From positions 248,001 to 312,000 of the forward strand of contig NZ_JAHKNI010000010.1 of NCBI RefSeq assembly GCF_018860155.1: 64,000 nucleotides of DNA, written 5' to 3'. The notes beneath the pieces were generated by a model that did not search any database, had not been told where the DNA came from, and worked only from the letters and a program-made list of their open reading frames with translations. A program made the position numbers and the translations under genes. The DNA comes from Nocardia albiluteola (lineage in GTDB: Bacteria; Actinomycetota; Actinomycetes; Mycobacteriales; Mycobacteriaceae). Below, in pieces: positions 36,510 through 45,800 of the stretch; position 1 is the stretch's first letter, and every line of letters starts with the position of its first letter.

Positions 36510-38242
36510 CGATCCAGTACCGGGCGGACACTGCGGTCGAGCTTGCCGATTGCCTCGTCCAGATGCTCGGTGGAGTTGAGTAGATCGGAGTGCTTGCGCT
36601 GCTTCTCCTCGTCCTTCTTTGCGCCGCCACGGGAGCCACCCGGGTAGCCCGGTTCCTGCCCCTGCCCCGGCCCGGTCCGGCCGGTCCCCTCCTGCTCGGC
36701 CAGGCTCGAGCGCGGGAACAGTTTCGAGGACTGCAGGGGTTGCTGCGCTGCGGCCACGGGGCCGCCGCCGAGTCCGCCTCCCAGCCCACCGCCGAACCCG
36801 GAGAACATGCCCTTCGCATCCTTGAGCTGCTTGGCCAGGTCGCCGGTGGATGGCATCTTGTCCGACGTCGGCAGGTTGCTCGACGAGTTGCTGAGCTTGC
36901 TGAGCGGGTTCGACGGGATCTTCGGAATCGCGGATGCGGAGGTGGTCTGTGGGGTGTTGTCCGGTGGGGTGTTGTTCGGCGAGGTGGTGTTGTCCGGCGG
37001 GGTGGTGTTGTTCGGCGGGATGGTGTTGTTCGGCGGGATGGTGTTGACCGGCGGGATGGCGGTGACCGGCAGGGTGGTGGTGACCGGCGCAGTGGTGGTG
37101 ACCGGTGAGGTGGAGTGCTGCGTGAGGGTGACCGGTGAGGGGGTGACCGCGGAGGTGGGCGCCAGGGTGATCAGCCTCGGTGAGGCGGTGGTTATGTTGT
37201 TGTTTGGGATCTGATTGTTGCCGGTGTTCGAGGGGCTGCCGTTCGGGCCGCCGCCGCCGTTGGCCGGCTTGCGTGTCACCTGCTCCGGTTTGGGGAGCAC
37301 GACCAAATTGTTGCTGGCGTCTCCGAACGAGTTCGTGTAGTTCGTGGTGAACGCGCTCTGGTAGGGCGCGGTCGCCGCGGCGATATCGGCGGCCGTGGTC
37401 TGATGGCCCGAGCCGCTGGTGGTCGGCGGGTTGGGCGTGGGCGGCATGCTGTTCTTGGTCCGCTGCAACCAGTGCGACGTGTAGAGCATGACGTCGCCGA
37501 TCTTGTTCATATCGCTGGTGAACTGCTCGGATGCGGTGGCGTATCGCTGTGTGGCGGAGATCGCCCGTGTCGCACCGGTTCCGGTCCACAGATTCGCCGC
37601 CGCGTTGATATTGCCGCGCAGCGTCGTGAAGTTGTTGGCGAGATCAATCGCCAGCCAATACCAGACACCCGCGGCATTGGCCACCGCGTGGGGGTCGATG
37701 CTCTGGCCGATCGCATACAACTGCTGCCAGTTGTAATTGCTGCCGTCCTCCGGGGTGATGCCCAGCTTTTCCATCACCGTGTCCGGATACTTCGGCACCG
37801 GTTGATTCGGGAGCAGCGCCTGCACAACGGGCGCACCGACGGGTGCGGTCCCGCTCGGATGGTCGAACGATATGCTGTCGAAGCTCGCCTTCGAGTCGGT
37901 CTCGCTGCCCTCGTATGCCTTTCCTGCCGCGACGAACGTCTTGCCCATATCGGTGAGGACGGTTTGATGCTGCCACATCCGGTCTTGCATCTCGGTGGCC
38001 ATCTTCAGCTCGAAGGCCCAGGCCAGGAGGGTGCCCGATTTTGTGCCTGCGATGGTCGGGCTCGCCTGCTTGGAGTTCTTGTTGATCCAGGCATTCACGC
38101 CGACAACCGAATTCAGCATGGTCTCGACGTGCTGGGCGCACTTCTGTGCGATTCCAGGCTCCATCATCAGCTGACCGTCGCTCGCGACCGTGCTCAGGCC
38201 CGACCAGCCGATGTTGTCTGAAGTGTTCGTTCGGGGTGCCAT
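36506..38242 (-). CDS. EspE/EspB-like ESX substrate with Pro/Asn/Thr repeats
   Basis: 578 aa from the ATG at 38242 (GGGAG seven bases upstream). The TTG at 38248 is in frame but too close to that site. The N-terminal ~300 residues are helical with a W-x-G turn in ANLWTGTGA and resemble the 862-aa substrate. Then follow Pro/Asn/Thr repeats of the PPNNT/PPDNT type, Gly-rich sequence, an FPRSS motif and the tail HLDEAIG-x4-SVR-x3-DR. It carries no signal peptide. The gene is followed directly by espG and preceded by two YbaB-like genes, an order reminiscent of mycobacterial espE-espF-espG-espH. Confidence 0.75.
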   Translation of the reverse strand: MAPRTNTSDNIGWSGLSTVASDGQLMMEPGIAQKCAQHVETMLNSVVGVNAWINKNSKQASPTIAGTKSGTLLAWAFELKMATEMQDRMWQHQTVLTDMGKTFVAAGKAYEGSETDSKASFDSISFDHPSGTAPVGAPVVQALLPNQPVPKYPDTVMEKLGITPEDGSNYNWQQLYAIGQSIDPHAVANAAGVWYWLAIDLANNFTTLRGNINAAANLWTGTGATRAISATQRYATASEQFTSDMNKIGDVMLYTSHWLQRTKNSMPPTPNPPTTSGSGHQTTAADIAAATAPYQSAFTTNYTNSFGDASNNLVVLPKPEQVTRKPANGGGGPNGSPSNTGNNQIPNNNITTASPRLITLAPTSAVTPSPVTLTQHSTSPVTTTAPVTTTLPVTAIPPVNTIPPNNTIPPNNTTPPDNTTSPNNTPPDNTPQTTSASAIPKIPSNPLSKLSNSSSNLPTSDKMPSTGDLAKQLKDAKGMFSGFGGGLGGGLGGGPVAAAQQPLQSSKLFPRSSLAEQEGTGRTGPGQGQEPGYPGGSRGGAKKDEEKQRKHSDLLNSTEHLDEAIGKLDRSVRPVLDR

Positions 38243-38276
38243 GGTCAAACTCCCACGTGCTATGTGTGATTATCGT

Positions 38277-38633
38277 TCAGCGCAACTGGTCTCGCATATT
38301 TGCGATACCGCTCAGGATTTCGTCTGTCTCGATGCGCCCGGCCGGATCGGGGGCGATCGGCGCGAACAGCGCGGTAGTCTGCTCGGCCACGTCGGCCACC
38401 GCCAGCCGTGATGCCTCGGTGATCGCGGTGGCGATCTCGTCGTAGTCCAGATCGCCGATATCGGAAGAGAATCTGATGTCGATCGTGATGCCGTCGGCAT
38501 TTACCGTCACAGTGACCCGGCGGCGCTCGACCGTGCCGACGCCCATCAGCCGGGTGCGTTCGGTTTGCAGGCGGTTGATCTCATCCAACCGAGTGCGGTA
38601 CTGCTCGATCGTCTTGGCGGTCTCATCGTTCAT
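38277..38633 (-). CDS. YbaB/EbfC-family protein
   Basis: 118 aa. ATG at 38633 with GAGAGGAG eight bases upstream. An N-terminal coiled helix (TIEQYRTRLDEINRLQTERT), a central RRVTVTVNADGITIDIRF sheet and a C-terminal helix (EIATAITEASRLAVADV) follow the YbaB order, and the length is normal. It is the second gene of the effector operon, 34 bp before the substrate gene. In free-living bacteria YbaB binds DNA; the ESX-linked versions may instead assist substrates. Confidence 0.75.
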   Translation of the reverse strand: MNDETAKTIEQYRTRLDEINRLQTERTRLMGVGTVERRRVTVTVNADGITIDIRFSSDIGDLDYDEIATAITEASRLAVADVAEQTTALFAPIAPDPAGRIETDEILSGIANMRDQLR

Positions 38634-38647
38634 TCGCAGGACTCCTC

Positions 38648-39139
38648 TCAGCGATCGAATGTGCTACGCCGGGACGGTCGATACTCCACCGCGTCCTCGA
38701 ACTCGGCGGTCGCCGAGGCGGTCTGCCGTTCACCGGGCGGGGTCAGCGGAGCCACTGGCGGCTCGGTGATTTCGTCCCGCAGCCGGGGTGCACCCTCGAT
38801 CAGATCCGGCAGTTGCGGCAGCTGGGCTCGCGCCGCACGCAGCGGGGCGAGCAGCTCCTCGCTCTTTCGCTTCACCTCCGCCGCCGCCTGCTGCGCCGCC
38901 TCTACGGTGGCCCGGGCGACCTGGCTGTAGCTGAGATCGTCAACGTCTTCGCTGAAGCGGGTTTGCACGATGGAACCGGAAGCGTTGACCACCACGGTGA
39001 TTCGCCCGCGTTCCACACTGGCCGACGCGGTCAGCGCGTCACGTTGCCGACGTGCGTCGCTCACCTGCGCCATGGCACTTTGGAAGGAGTCCAGGAACTG
39101 GGTTACGTCGGTGATCAACCGATCGTTTGTTTGGGACAC
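38648..39139 (-). CDS. YbaB/EbfC-family protein with C-terminal extension
   Basis: 163 aa, GTG at 39139, first gene of the operon. The YbaB core occupies residues 1-100 (DFLDSF-type helix, RGRITVVVNASGSIVQTRF, YSQVARATVEAAQQAAAEV). The last ~60 residues are Pro/Glu-rich and end in RRSTFDR. The stop is 14 bp before the next YbaB-like gene. Two adjacent YbaB paralogues may form a heterodimer, which is inference. Confidence 0.75.
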   Translation of the reverse strand: MSQTNDRLITDVTQFLDSFQSAMAQVSDARRQRDALTASASVERGRITVVVNASGSIVQTRFSEDVDDLSYSQVARATVEAAQQAAAEVKRKSEELLAPLRAARAQLPQLPDLIEGAPRLRDEITEPPVAPLTPPGERQTASATAEFEDAVEYRPSRRSTFDR

Positions 39140-39175
39140 AACGCCTCACCACACCTTTTGATTTACTGCTGAGCA

Positions 39176-39204
39176 ACGCTACAACGTCTTACACTGCGCC
39201 GCAA
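39176..39204 (-). promoter_or_regulatory. Candidate promoter of the effector operon
   Basis: On the minus strand TTGCGG, a 17-base spacer and TAGCGT (TAnnnT type) lie 37-65 bases before the GTG at 39139. The spacing is right and the stretch is less GC-rich than the coding DNA around it. Prediction by eye only. Confidence 0.35.
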
Positions 39205-39367
39205 AAGATTCGCGTCGCCGTCCCCTTGCGCACCTAACATGCCGAACCCCGAAACCGCAGCAAATGACGCATTTGTCATGCCGTTATTACCGATCTGCGA
39301 TGCCGTGTTATGCCGATATAACTCGAAACTTACCGGCCTCGTGTTGACTTCTGATCAGCGGCAAATA

Positions 39368-39778
39368 TCAAGCGCGACAACGTGGTGCGGATCGACCTAC
39401 GATGCGGAGGCTCCTGGTGGCGAACGAATGGCTGCGAGCCGATGCCGAGATGATGATGGAAGCGTTTACCGAACAAATGCACTGACCGATCTGGAACCGG
39501 CCGGCCAGCTGACGGAACGGCAGCCCGAGCCGGCGTTGCTCGCGCAGCAGCGCCGAGGCGCACGTCTTGTGCAGGTTGAACAGCACCTCGCGGGTCAGCT
39601 CACCAGCGGCGGCGCGGCCGAGCCAGGCATCGCACATCTCCGGGTCGAGTTCGGTGGCCCGCCGGAACGCGGCCTTGGCGTAGTCCAGATCCTTGGCGGC
39701 CTGCCGGCCATCGACCATCAAACCCAGGGACAGCACGCCCGCGTCGAAGATCTGTTGTGCTTGCCGAATGGCGGTCAT
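39368..39778 (-). pseudogene. eccA: Truncated eccA remnant (N-terminal TPR part)
   Basis: 136-codon frame starting at the ATG 39778 with AGGGA upstream. Residues ~1-97 resemble the tetratricopeptide N-terminus of EccA: LDYAKAAFRRATELDPEMCDAWLGR, EVLFNLHKTCASALLREQRR, LPFRQLAGRFQIG. The last ~40 residues (Ser/Arg-rich) do not fit, and no AAA+ ATPase domain follows. A full EccA is about 570-600 aa. The remnant faces away from eccD. An intact eccA could exist elsewhere in the genome; a small functional TPR protein is a less likely alternative. Confidence 0.65.
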
Positions 39779-39985
39779 GCTTGAACATTCCCTGAAGAAG
39801 GTGAACCGAAATCTCCGGCAGGCACAGGAGGTTCACATCTGGCTACCATGAAAACTGGGCCGCTACTAAGGATTTTGCCACGCCGATGGCTAAACTGCCG
39901 ACCGCGCTGCAACTCTGAGAGGCGTAGCGCAGCAGCATCTGATTACTTCCAGAAACGCACGACCTGAGATGCGGGAGTTCGTCCA

Positions 39986-41446
39986 TTGATCGAATTATCG
40001 GCCACCGAGCCACAACTGTGCCGGGTTTCAGTGATCGGCGGCAACACCCAGGTCGACATGGCGTTACCCGCCTCGATCCCGGTCGCCAACTTCATCCCGG
40101 ATGTGGTATCGCTCATCGCCTCTCGCAACCCGGATCTGTCCGAGCACGACGACGGCGGCGGCGCGCTGCTGCGCGCCCAGCACTGGACCTTGGCGCGGCT
40201 GGGGCGTGAGCCGATCGAACCGCACCGGTCGTTGACCGAGGCCGACGTGTTCGACGGCGAACTGCTGGTCCTGCGCACGGTCGACACCGTGGAGGCACCC
40301 GCCCTGTTCGACGATGTCATCGATGCGGTGGCACGGCTGACGGAAAGTTCTTTCCGCGGTTGGAGTTCCGAAACCGCCGGGCGTGCCGGGCTGGCCGCCG
40401 CGATCGCGGGCAGTATCGGCGCGGCACTGCTTCTGCTGGTGACCGCCGCACAGGGCCGAGGCCTGCCGGCCGGCGGGGTCGGTCTCGGCGTGGGCCTGCT
40501 GACGCTGGTGGCGGCGGCACTCACCGCGCGATTCTATGCCGACGAGCGAGCGGCGACCGCGCTGTCACTGTGCGGGCTGGTACTGAGCGGTGCCGGTGCG
40601 GCGGTACTGGTGCCCGGCGGTGTCGGCGCCCCGCAGTTATTGCTCGGCTGCGCGGTGACCCTATTGCTGGCCGTGCTGACGCTGCGCCTGGTCCGCACCG
40701 GCAGCACCGTATTCGCGGCGGTGATCACCACCGCGGTGTTCGGTATCGCCGGCGCCGGCGCGACGACGCTGTGGCACCCGGCACTGCCGAAGGTAGGTGT
40801 GGTCGCGGTGATCTGCGCCCTGCTGGGCGTCACGTTCGCGCCACGCATCGCGGTAGCGGCGGCCTGGCTGCCGGTGCCACCGGTGCCGACGGCCGGCGGT
40901 GTGATCGATCCGCGCGACCACGAGCAGCGGCCCACCATCGAGGGCATCGGGGCGATCGGGGCGACCGCGATCCCCTCGGCCGCCGGGCTGGGCCAGCGGT
41001 CCAAGCTGGCCAACGAGTACCAGTCCGGCATGCTCATCGGGCTCGTGCTGGCGACGGTGTGCGCGGCACTCGCAGCGACCGGATCGGCCGAGCACCGCTG
41101 GCAGGGCGCTGCGCTGGCGGCCTCGGCCGGCCTGGTGCTGTGCCGGCGCGCCCGCGCCTTCGCGGACCTGACCCAGGCGGCGACCCTGGTACTGGGCGGC
41201 TGCACGATCCTGGTGGCCCTGCCGATACTGCTGGGAACCAGGCAGCACAACCTGGCTTTGTCCGCGGCCGAGATGCTCGTGGTGTTCTCGGCCGGCGCGG
41301 TGGTCGTGGGCGTCATCGGCCCGCGGGTGGAGGTGTCGCCGGTGGTGCAGCGGCTCGGCGAGATACTGGAATACCTGCTCATCTGTGTGATCGGTCCGCT
41401 GGCTTTTTGGATCATCGATATCTACAGCCTCGCTCGGAATGTTTAG
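39986..41446 (+). CDS. eccD: EccD, type VII secretion channel protein
   Basis: 486 aa from the TTG at 39986 (GGGAG eight bases upstream). The N-terminal ~100 residues form the cytosolic ubiquitin-like domain (LCRVSVIGGNTQVDMALP, VFDGELLVLRTVD). About 11 hydrophobic segments follow from residue ~130 to the end, separated by short loops, with one longer loop near residue 310 (DPRDHEQRPTIEG). The length and topology are typical of EccD, which lines the inner-membrane ESX pore. The gene overlaps mycP by 8 bp, giving an eccD-mycP-eccC operon. Confidence 0.95.
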   Translation: MIELSATEPQLCRVSVIGGNTQVDMALPASIPVANFIPDVVSLIASRNPDLSEHDDGGGALLRAQHWTLARLGREPIEPHRSLTEADVFDGELLVLRTVDTVEAPALFDDVIDAVARLTESSFRGWSSETAGRAGLAAAIAGSIGAALLLLVTAAQGRGLPAGGVGLGVGLLTLVAAALTARFYADERAATALSLCGLVLSGAGAAVLVPGGVGAPQLLLGCAVTLLLAVLTLRLVRTGSTVFAAVITTAVFGIAGAGATTLWHPALPKVGVVAVICALLGVTFAPRIAVAAAWLPVPPVPTAGGVIDPRDHEQRPTIEGIGAIGATAIPSAAGLGQRSKLANEYQSGMLIGLVLATVCAALAATGSAEHRWQGAALAASAGLVLCRRARAFADLTQAATLVLGGCTILVALPILLGTRQHNLALSAAEMLVVFSAGAVVVGVIGPRVEVSPVVQRLGEILEYLLICVIGPLAFWIIDIYSLARNV

Positions 41447-42869
41447 CTTCGGCATCCCCGCACGCGCTGCCGCACCCCGGCTCAGGGCGGCAGCCTACCG
41501 CCTCGGGGCTGCCGCCGCGGTGCTGGCGCTCGCGACGGCAGGCACCGCCCAGGGCGTCGCACCGCCAGGAGTGAACCCCGGGGCATTGGTGCTCGGCGCC
41601 CCGGTGGCACCGCCGGATCCCACCGAGCAGCATCTGGTGTGCTCGCATCCCATCTGGACCGGACCCGCACCGACCAGCGACCCGGTGGCACAGCAGGCAC
41701 TCGGGCTCAATCGGGCCTGGGAATTCAGCCGTGGTGCAGGCCAAGTGGTGGCGGTGATCGATACCGGCGTGCACAGGCACCCACGGCTGACCGTCATCCC
41801 CGGCGGTGACTACGTGTCCAACTCCGACGGCACCGTCGACTGCGATGGGCACGGCACTCTGGTGGCCGGCATCATCGCCGGCCACCCCGTCCCCGACGGC
41901 AGCGACCGTTTCTCCGGGGTGGCGCCCGACGCGGCCATCCTGTCCATCCGCCAGACCAGCCTGGCCTATCAGGCCAGGAACAGCGCGCAGCAGGACAGCC
42001 CGGGACACATGTCGGCCGGCGGCTACGGCACCGTGACCACCCTCGCCTACGCGATCGTGCACGCGGTCGACCTGCACGCGACCGTCATCAACATCTCCGA
42101 GGTGTCATGCACTGCCGTGGGCCAGAATTCGGGCGATGGCGCGCTGGGGGCGGCGTTGCAGTACGCCGCAAACCACAACGTGGTGGTGGTCGCCTCGGCC
42201 GGCAACTTGGAGAGCCAGGGCGCGTGCAAGGCCCAGAACGGCACCACCGGCTGGGATTCGGTGAAGACCATCGCCACCCCGGCGTGGTTCAGTCCGTACG
42301 TGCTGTCGGTCGCCTCGGTCGAAACCGACGGCATGCCATCCTCGTTCACGCTCTACGGCCCGTGGGTCGGGGTGGCCGCGCCGGGCAGCAACCTGATGTC
42401 GCTGGACAGCACCCCCGGCGGGACTGGCCTGGTCAACGGCACCCCGCAGGCCGACGGCACGGTCGCCCCGGTCGACGGCACCAGCTTCTCCAGCGCATTC
42501 GTCGCCGGGACGGCCGCGCTGGTGCGCGCCCGCTTCCCCGATCTGTCCGCCGCACAGGTCATCGACCGGATCGTGCGCACCGCGCACGCACCCGGCAACG
42601 GCCACGACGACCGCATCGGCGCCGGCCTGGTCGATCCGGTGGCCGCGCTGACGGCGGTGCTGCCGGCGCAGTCCGACGCGCCCGATCGCGGGCACGCGAT
42701 TCCCGCACCGCCGCTACCGCCGCGGATAGACCCATGGCCGCGCCGCATCGCAGTGGGCGGCACACTGGCTTGTCTGGCCCTGCTGGCGATCGTGCTGGCG
42801 GTATCGATTCCGTTCCGCCGCGAGCGACGGCGCCCACTCGTCCTGCCGGGCGACGACGACAACAACTGA
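41439..42869 (+). CDS. mycP: MycP mycosin, subtilisin-like protease of ESX
   Basis: 476 aa. ATG at 41439 inside the end of eccD. Signal peptide around residues 17-42. Catalytic triad: Asp108 in VIDTGV, His138 in DGHGTLVAG and Ser349 in GTSFSSAFVAG. The C-terminal membrane anchor lies near residues 437-458, followed by Arg-rich residues. Mycosins sit in the periplasm bound to the translocase, stabilise the complex and cleave some substrates. Order and overlaps with eccD and eccC support the assignment. Confidence 0.95.
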   Translation: MFSFGIPARAAAPRLRAAAYRLGAAAAVLALATAGTAQGVAPPGVNPGALVLGAPVAPPDPTEQHLVCSHPIWTGPAPTSDPVAQQALGLNRAWEFSRGAGQVVAVIDTGVHRHPRLTVIPGGDYVSNSDGTVDCDGHGTLVAGIIAGHPVPDGSDRFSGVAPDAAILSIRQTSLAYQARNSAQQDSPGHMSAGGYGTVTTLAYAIVHAVDLHATVINISEVSCTAVGQNSGDGALGAALQYAANHNVVVVASAGNLESQGACKAQNGTTGWDSVKTIATPAWFSPYVLSVASVETDGMPSSFTLYGPWVGVAAPGSNLMSLDSTPGGTGLVNGTPQADGTVAPVDGTSFSSAFVAGTAALVRARFPDLSAAQVIDRIVRTAHAPGNGHDDRIGAGLVDPVAALTAVLPAQSDAPDRGHAIPAPPLPPRIDPWPRRIAVGGTLACLALLAIVLAVSIPFRRERRRPLVLPGDDDNN

Positions 42870-42879
42870 GGGAACCAGC

Positions 42880-45800
42880 ATGACTACACAGGGTTTCGTC
42901 CGGCTGGCCCGGATCGCCCCGCCCCGCTCGCCGGGCGGCGAGGTGATCCTCGATGCGCCGCCGGAGATCACCTCACCGATCCCGAACCCGCTGTGGCAGC
43001 GGCTGATGCCGCTGGTGATGGTGGTCGCCATGCTCGGCATGATGGGCCTGATGTTCACCATGAGCGGCAAGGCCATGCTGAGCAACCCGCTGACCATGAT
43101 GTTCCCGATGATGATGCTGATGTCGATGGTCGGCATGTTCGCGGGTAACCGTGGCGGCGGTGGAAAAAAAGCCGGCGAACTCAACGAGGAACGCAAGGAC
43201 TACTTCCGCTACCTCGAGCAGCTGCGTAAGGACGTGCGCCAGACCGGCAAATCACAGCGCGAGGCCCTGGAGTGGAGCCATCCGCATCCCCGGGACCTGC
43301 ACGCCCTCATCGGCACCCGGCGCATGTGGGAGCGCCGGCCCAACGACCCCGATTTCGGGCACGTCCGCATCGGTGTCGGCAGCCACCGCCTCGCCACCAA
43401 ACTCGCCCGGCCCGAAACCGGGCCACTGGAGGATCTGGAACCGGTCGCGACGGTGGCGCTGCGCCGGTTCGTGCGCACCCATTCGGTGGTACACGGCCTG
43501 CCGACCGCGATCTCACTGCGCGCCTTCCCCGCGATCAACATCGAGGGCCCGCGTGAGCACGGGCGGGCCCTGGCGCGCGCGGTAGTGATGGAGCTGACCA
43601 CCTTCCACGGCCCCGACAATCTGGCGATCGCGATCGTCACCGCCGATCCCGATGCGGTGCACTGGCAATGGGCGAAATGGCTGCCGCACCTGCAGCATCC
43701 ACGGGACAGGGACGCCATCGGCTCGGCTCGGATGCTGTACGAGTCGCTGTCCGAACTGGAGACCGCACTGTCGGAGGACCTGATCGAACGTGGCCGGTTC
43801 CTGCGCAACACACCGCCCACCGCCGGGCGGCTGCATCTGGTGGTGGTGATCGACGACGGCTATGTCAGCGGTTCCGAGCGCATCATCAGCGACGCCGGCC
43901 TGGACTCGGTGACCGTGCTGGATCTGACCGCGCCGCAGACCGGTCTGGCGGTACGCCGCGGCCTGCAGCTGGTAGTGGAGGACGGGGTGATCGGGGCCCG
44001 CACGTCCGGCACGGTGGAGAAGTTCGCCGGGCCCGACCAGGTGAGCATGGCCGAGTCCGCGACCCTCGCCCGGGGGATGTCCCGCTACCGCATCGCAACC
44101 GCCAGCCAGATCGTCGACCTGGGCGAGGATATCGTCGCCGACCCGGGTCTGATGGCGCTGCTGAAGATTCCGGACGCGGCGGCGATCGATCCGGACAAGG
44201 TGTGGCGGCCACGGTCGGTCCGGGAACGACTGCGGGTGCCGATCGGTACCACCCCGGACGGTACCCCGGTGGAACTGGACATCAAGGAAGCCGCGGAGAA
44301 CGGCATGGGACCGCACGGATTGTGCATCGGCGCAACCGGTTCGGGTAAATCGGAGTTCCTGCGCACCCTGGTGCTCTCGATGGTGACCACCCACTCTCCG
44401 GATCTGCTGAACCTGGTGCTGGTCGACTTCAAGGGCGGCGCGACATTCCTCGGGCTGGATCCGCTGCCGCATGTGGCCGCGGTCATCACCAACCTCGAAG
44501 ACGAGCTCTCGATGGTGGATCGCATGCGCGACGCGCTGGCCGGCGAGATGAACCGTCGTCAGGAATTGTTGCGTGCGGCAGGCAATTTCGCCAACGTCAC
44601 CGAGTACGAGAAGGCACGCGCGCACGGCGCCCAGCTCGACCCGCTGCCGGCGTTGTTCGTCATCGTCGACGAGTTCACCGAGCTGCTGTCGCAGAAGCCG
44701 GACTTCGCCGAGCTGTTCGTGATGATCGGCCGGCTGGGCCGGTCCCTGCGGGTGCATCTGCTGCTGGCCTCGCAGCGGCTGGAGGAGAACCGGTTGCGCG
44801 GCCTGGATTCGCACCTGTCCTATCGGATCGGCCTGCGCACCTTCTCGGCCAGCGAATCACGGCAGGTACTCGGCATCACCGATGCCTACCACCTGCCGAG
44901 CCAACCCGGCGCCGCCTACTTGAAGAGCGATGCGGCCGACCCGCTGCGCTTCAACGGCAGTTACGTCTCCGGCGCGTATGTGCCGCCGGCCTCCACGGGA
45001 CCGCGGACCGGCATCGGACCGGCCGCGGCAGGCTCGGCGGACCTGTTCACCGCCGGGCCGGTGGCGATGCGCGAGACCCCCGAGACCCCCGAGACGCCGG
45101 GACCAGTGCGGGTCGAGCTGCCAGATCTGAACGCGCTGCTCGCCGAACCGGATGCGTCCGGCCCGGAACGCAGCCTGCTGCAGGTGGTGGTCGACCGGCT
45201 CGTCGGCCACGGGCGCCCTGCGCACGAGGTCTGGCTGCCACCGCTGGACATCTCCCCCACCGTGGATATGCTGCTGCCCGAACCAGATTGGCAATCTTCC
45301 GACAACCAGCACGGCAAGCTGTGGATGCCGATCGGCATCATCGACAAACCCTACGAGCAGAAGCGTGACGTGCTCACCGTCGACCTGGCCGGTGCGCAGG
45401 GCAACGTGGCGGTGGTGGGCGGTCCGCAGTCGGGCAAGTCCACCACGCTGCGCACCATCATCATGGCCGCGGCCACCACCCACAGTCCCGAGCAGGTGCA
45501 GTTCTACTGTGTCGACTTCGGCGGTGGCACGCTCGCCGCACTCGGCGGCCTGCCGCACGTAGGTTCGGCCGCCAGCCGGCTCGAGGTCGACCGGGTACGC
45601 CGCACCGTGGCCGAACTCGTCACGCTGCTCCGGCAACGCGAGGCCCGATTCCTGCGGCTGGGCATCGAGAACATGCGCGAATTCCGCAGGCTCAAGGCCG
45701 AACTCGCCGCCAAGCCCCAGTCGGAGCGGGCAGCGGATCCGCTGGCGGAGGACCTGTTCGGCGACGTGTTCCTGGTGATCGACGGCTGGGCCGCGTTCCG

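Noticed and set aside
36510..37589. N-terminal extension of the espG frame
   Set aside because: Antisense to the EspE-like substrate gene, Arg/His/Gln-rich, and EspG similarity begins at the ATG 36509.
39239..39784. Plus-strand 181-codon frame opposite the eccA remnant
   Set aside because: No family features; the minus strand carries the EccA-like TPR sequence and a ribosome site.
43513..44814. Minus-strand 433-codon frame opposite eccC
   Set aside because: Antisense to the first EccC ATPase domain; Gln/His/Arg-rich artefact.
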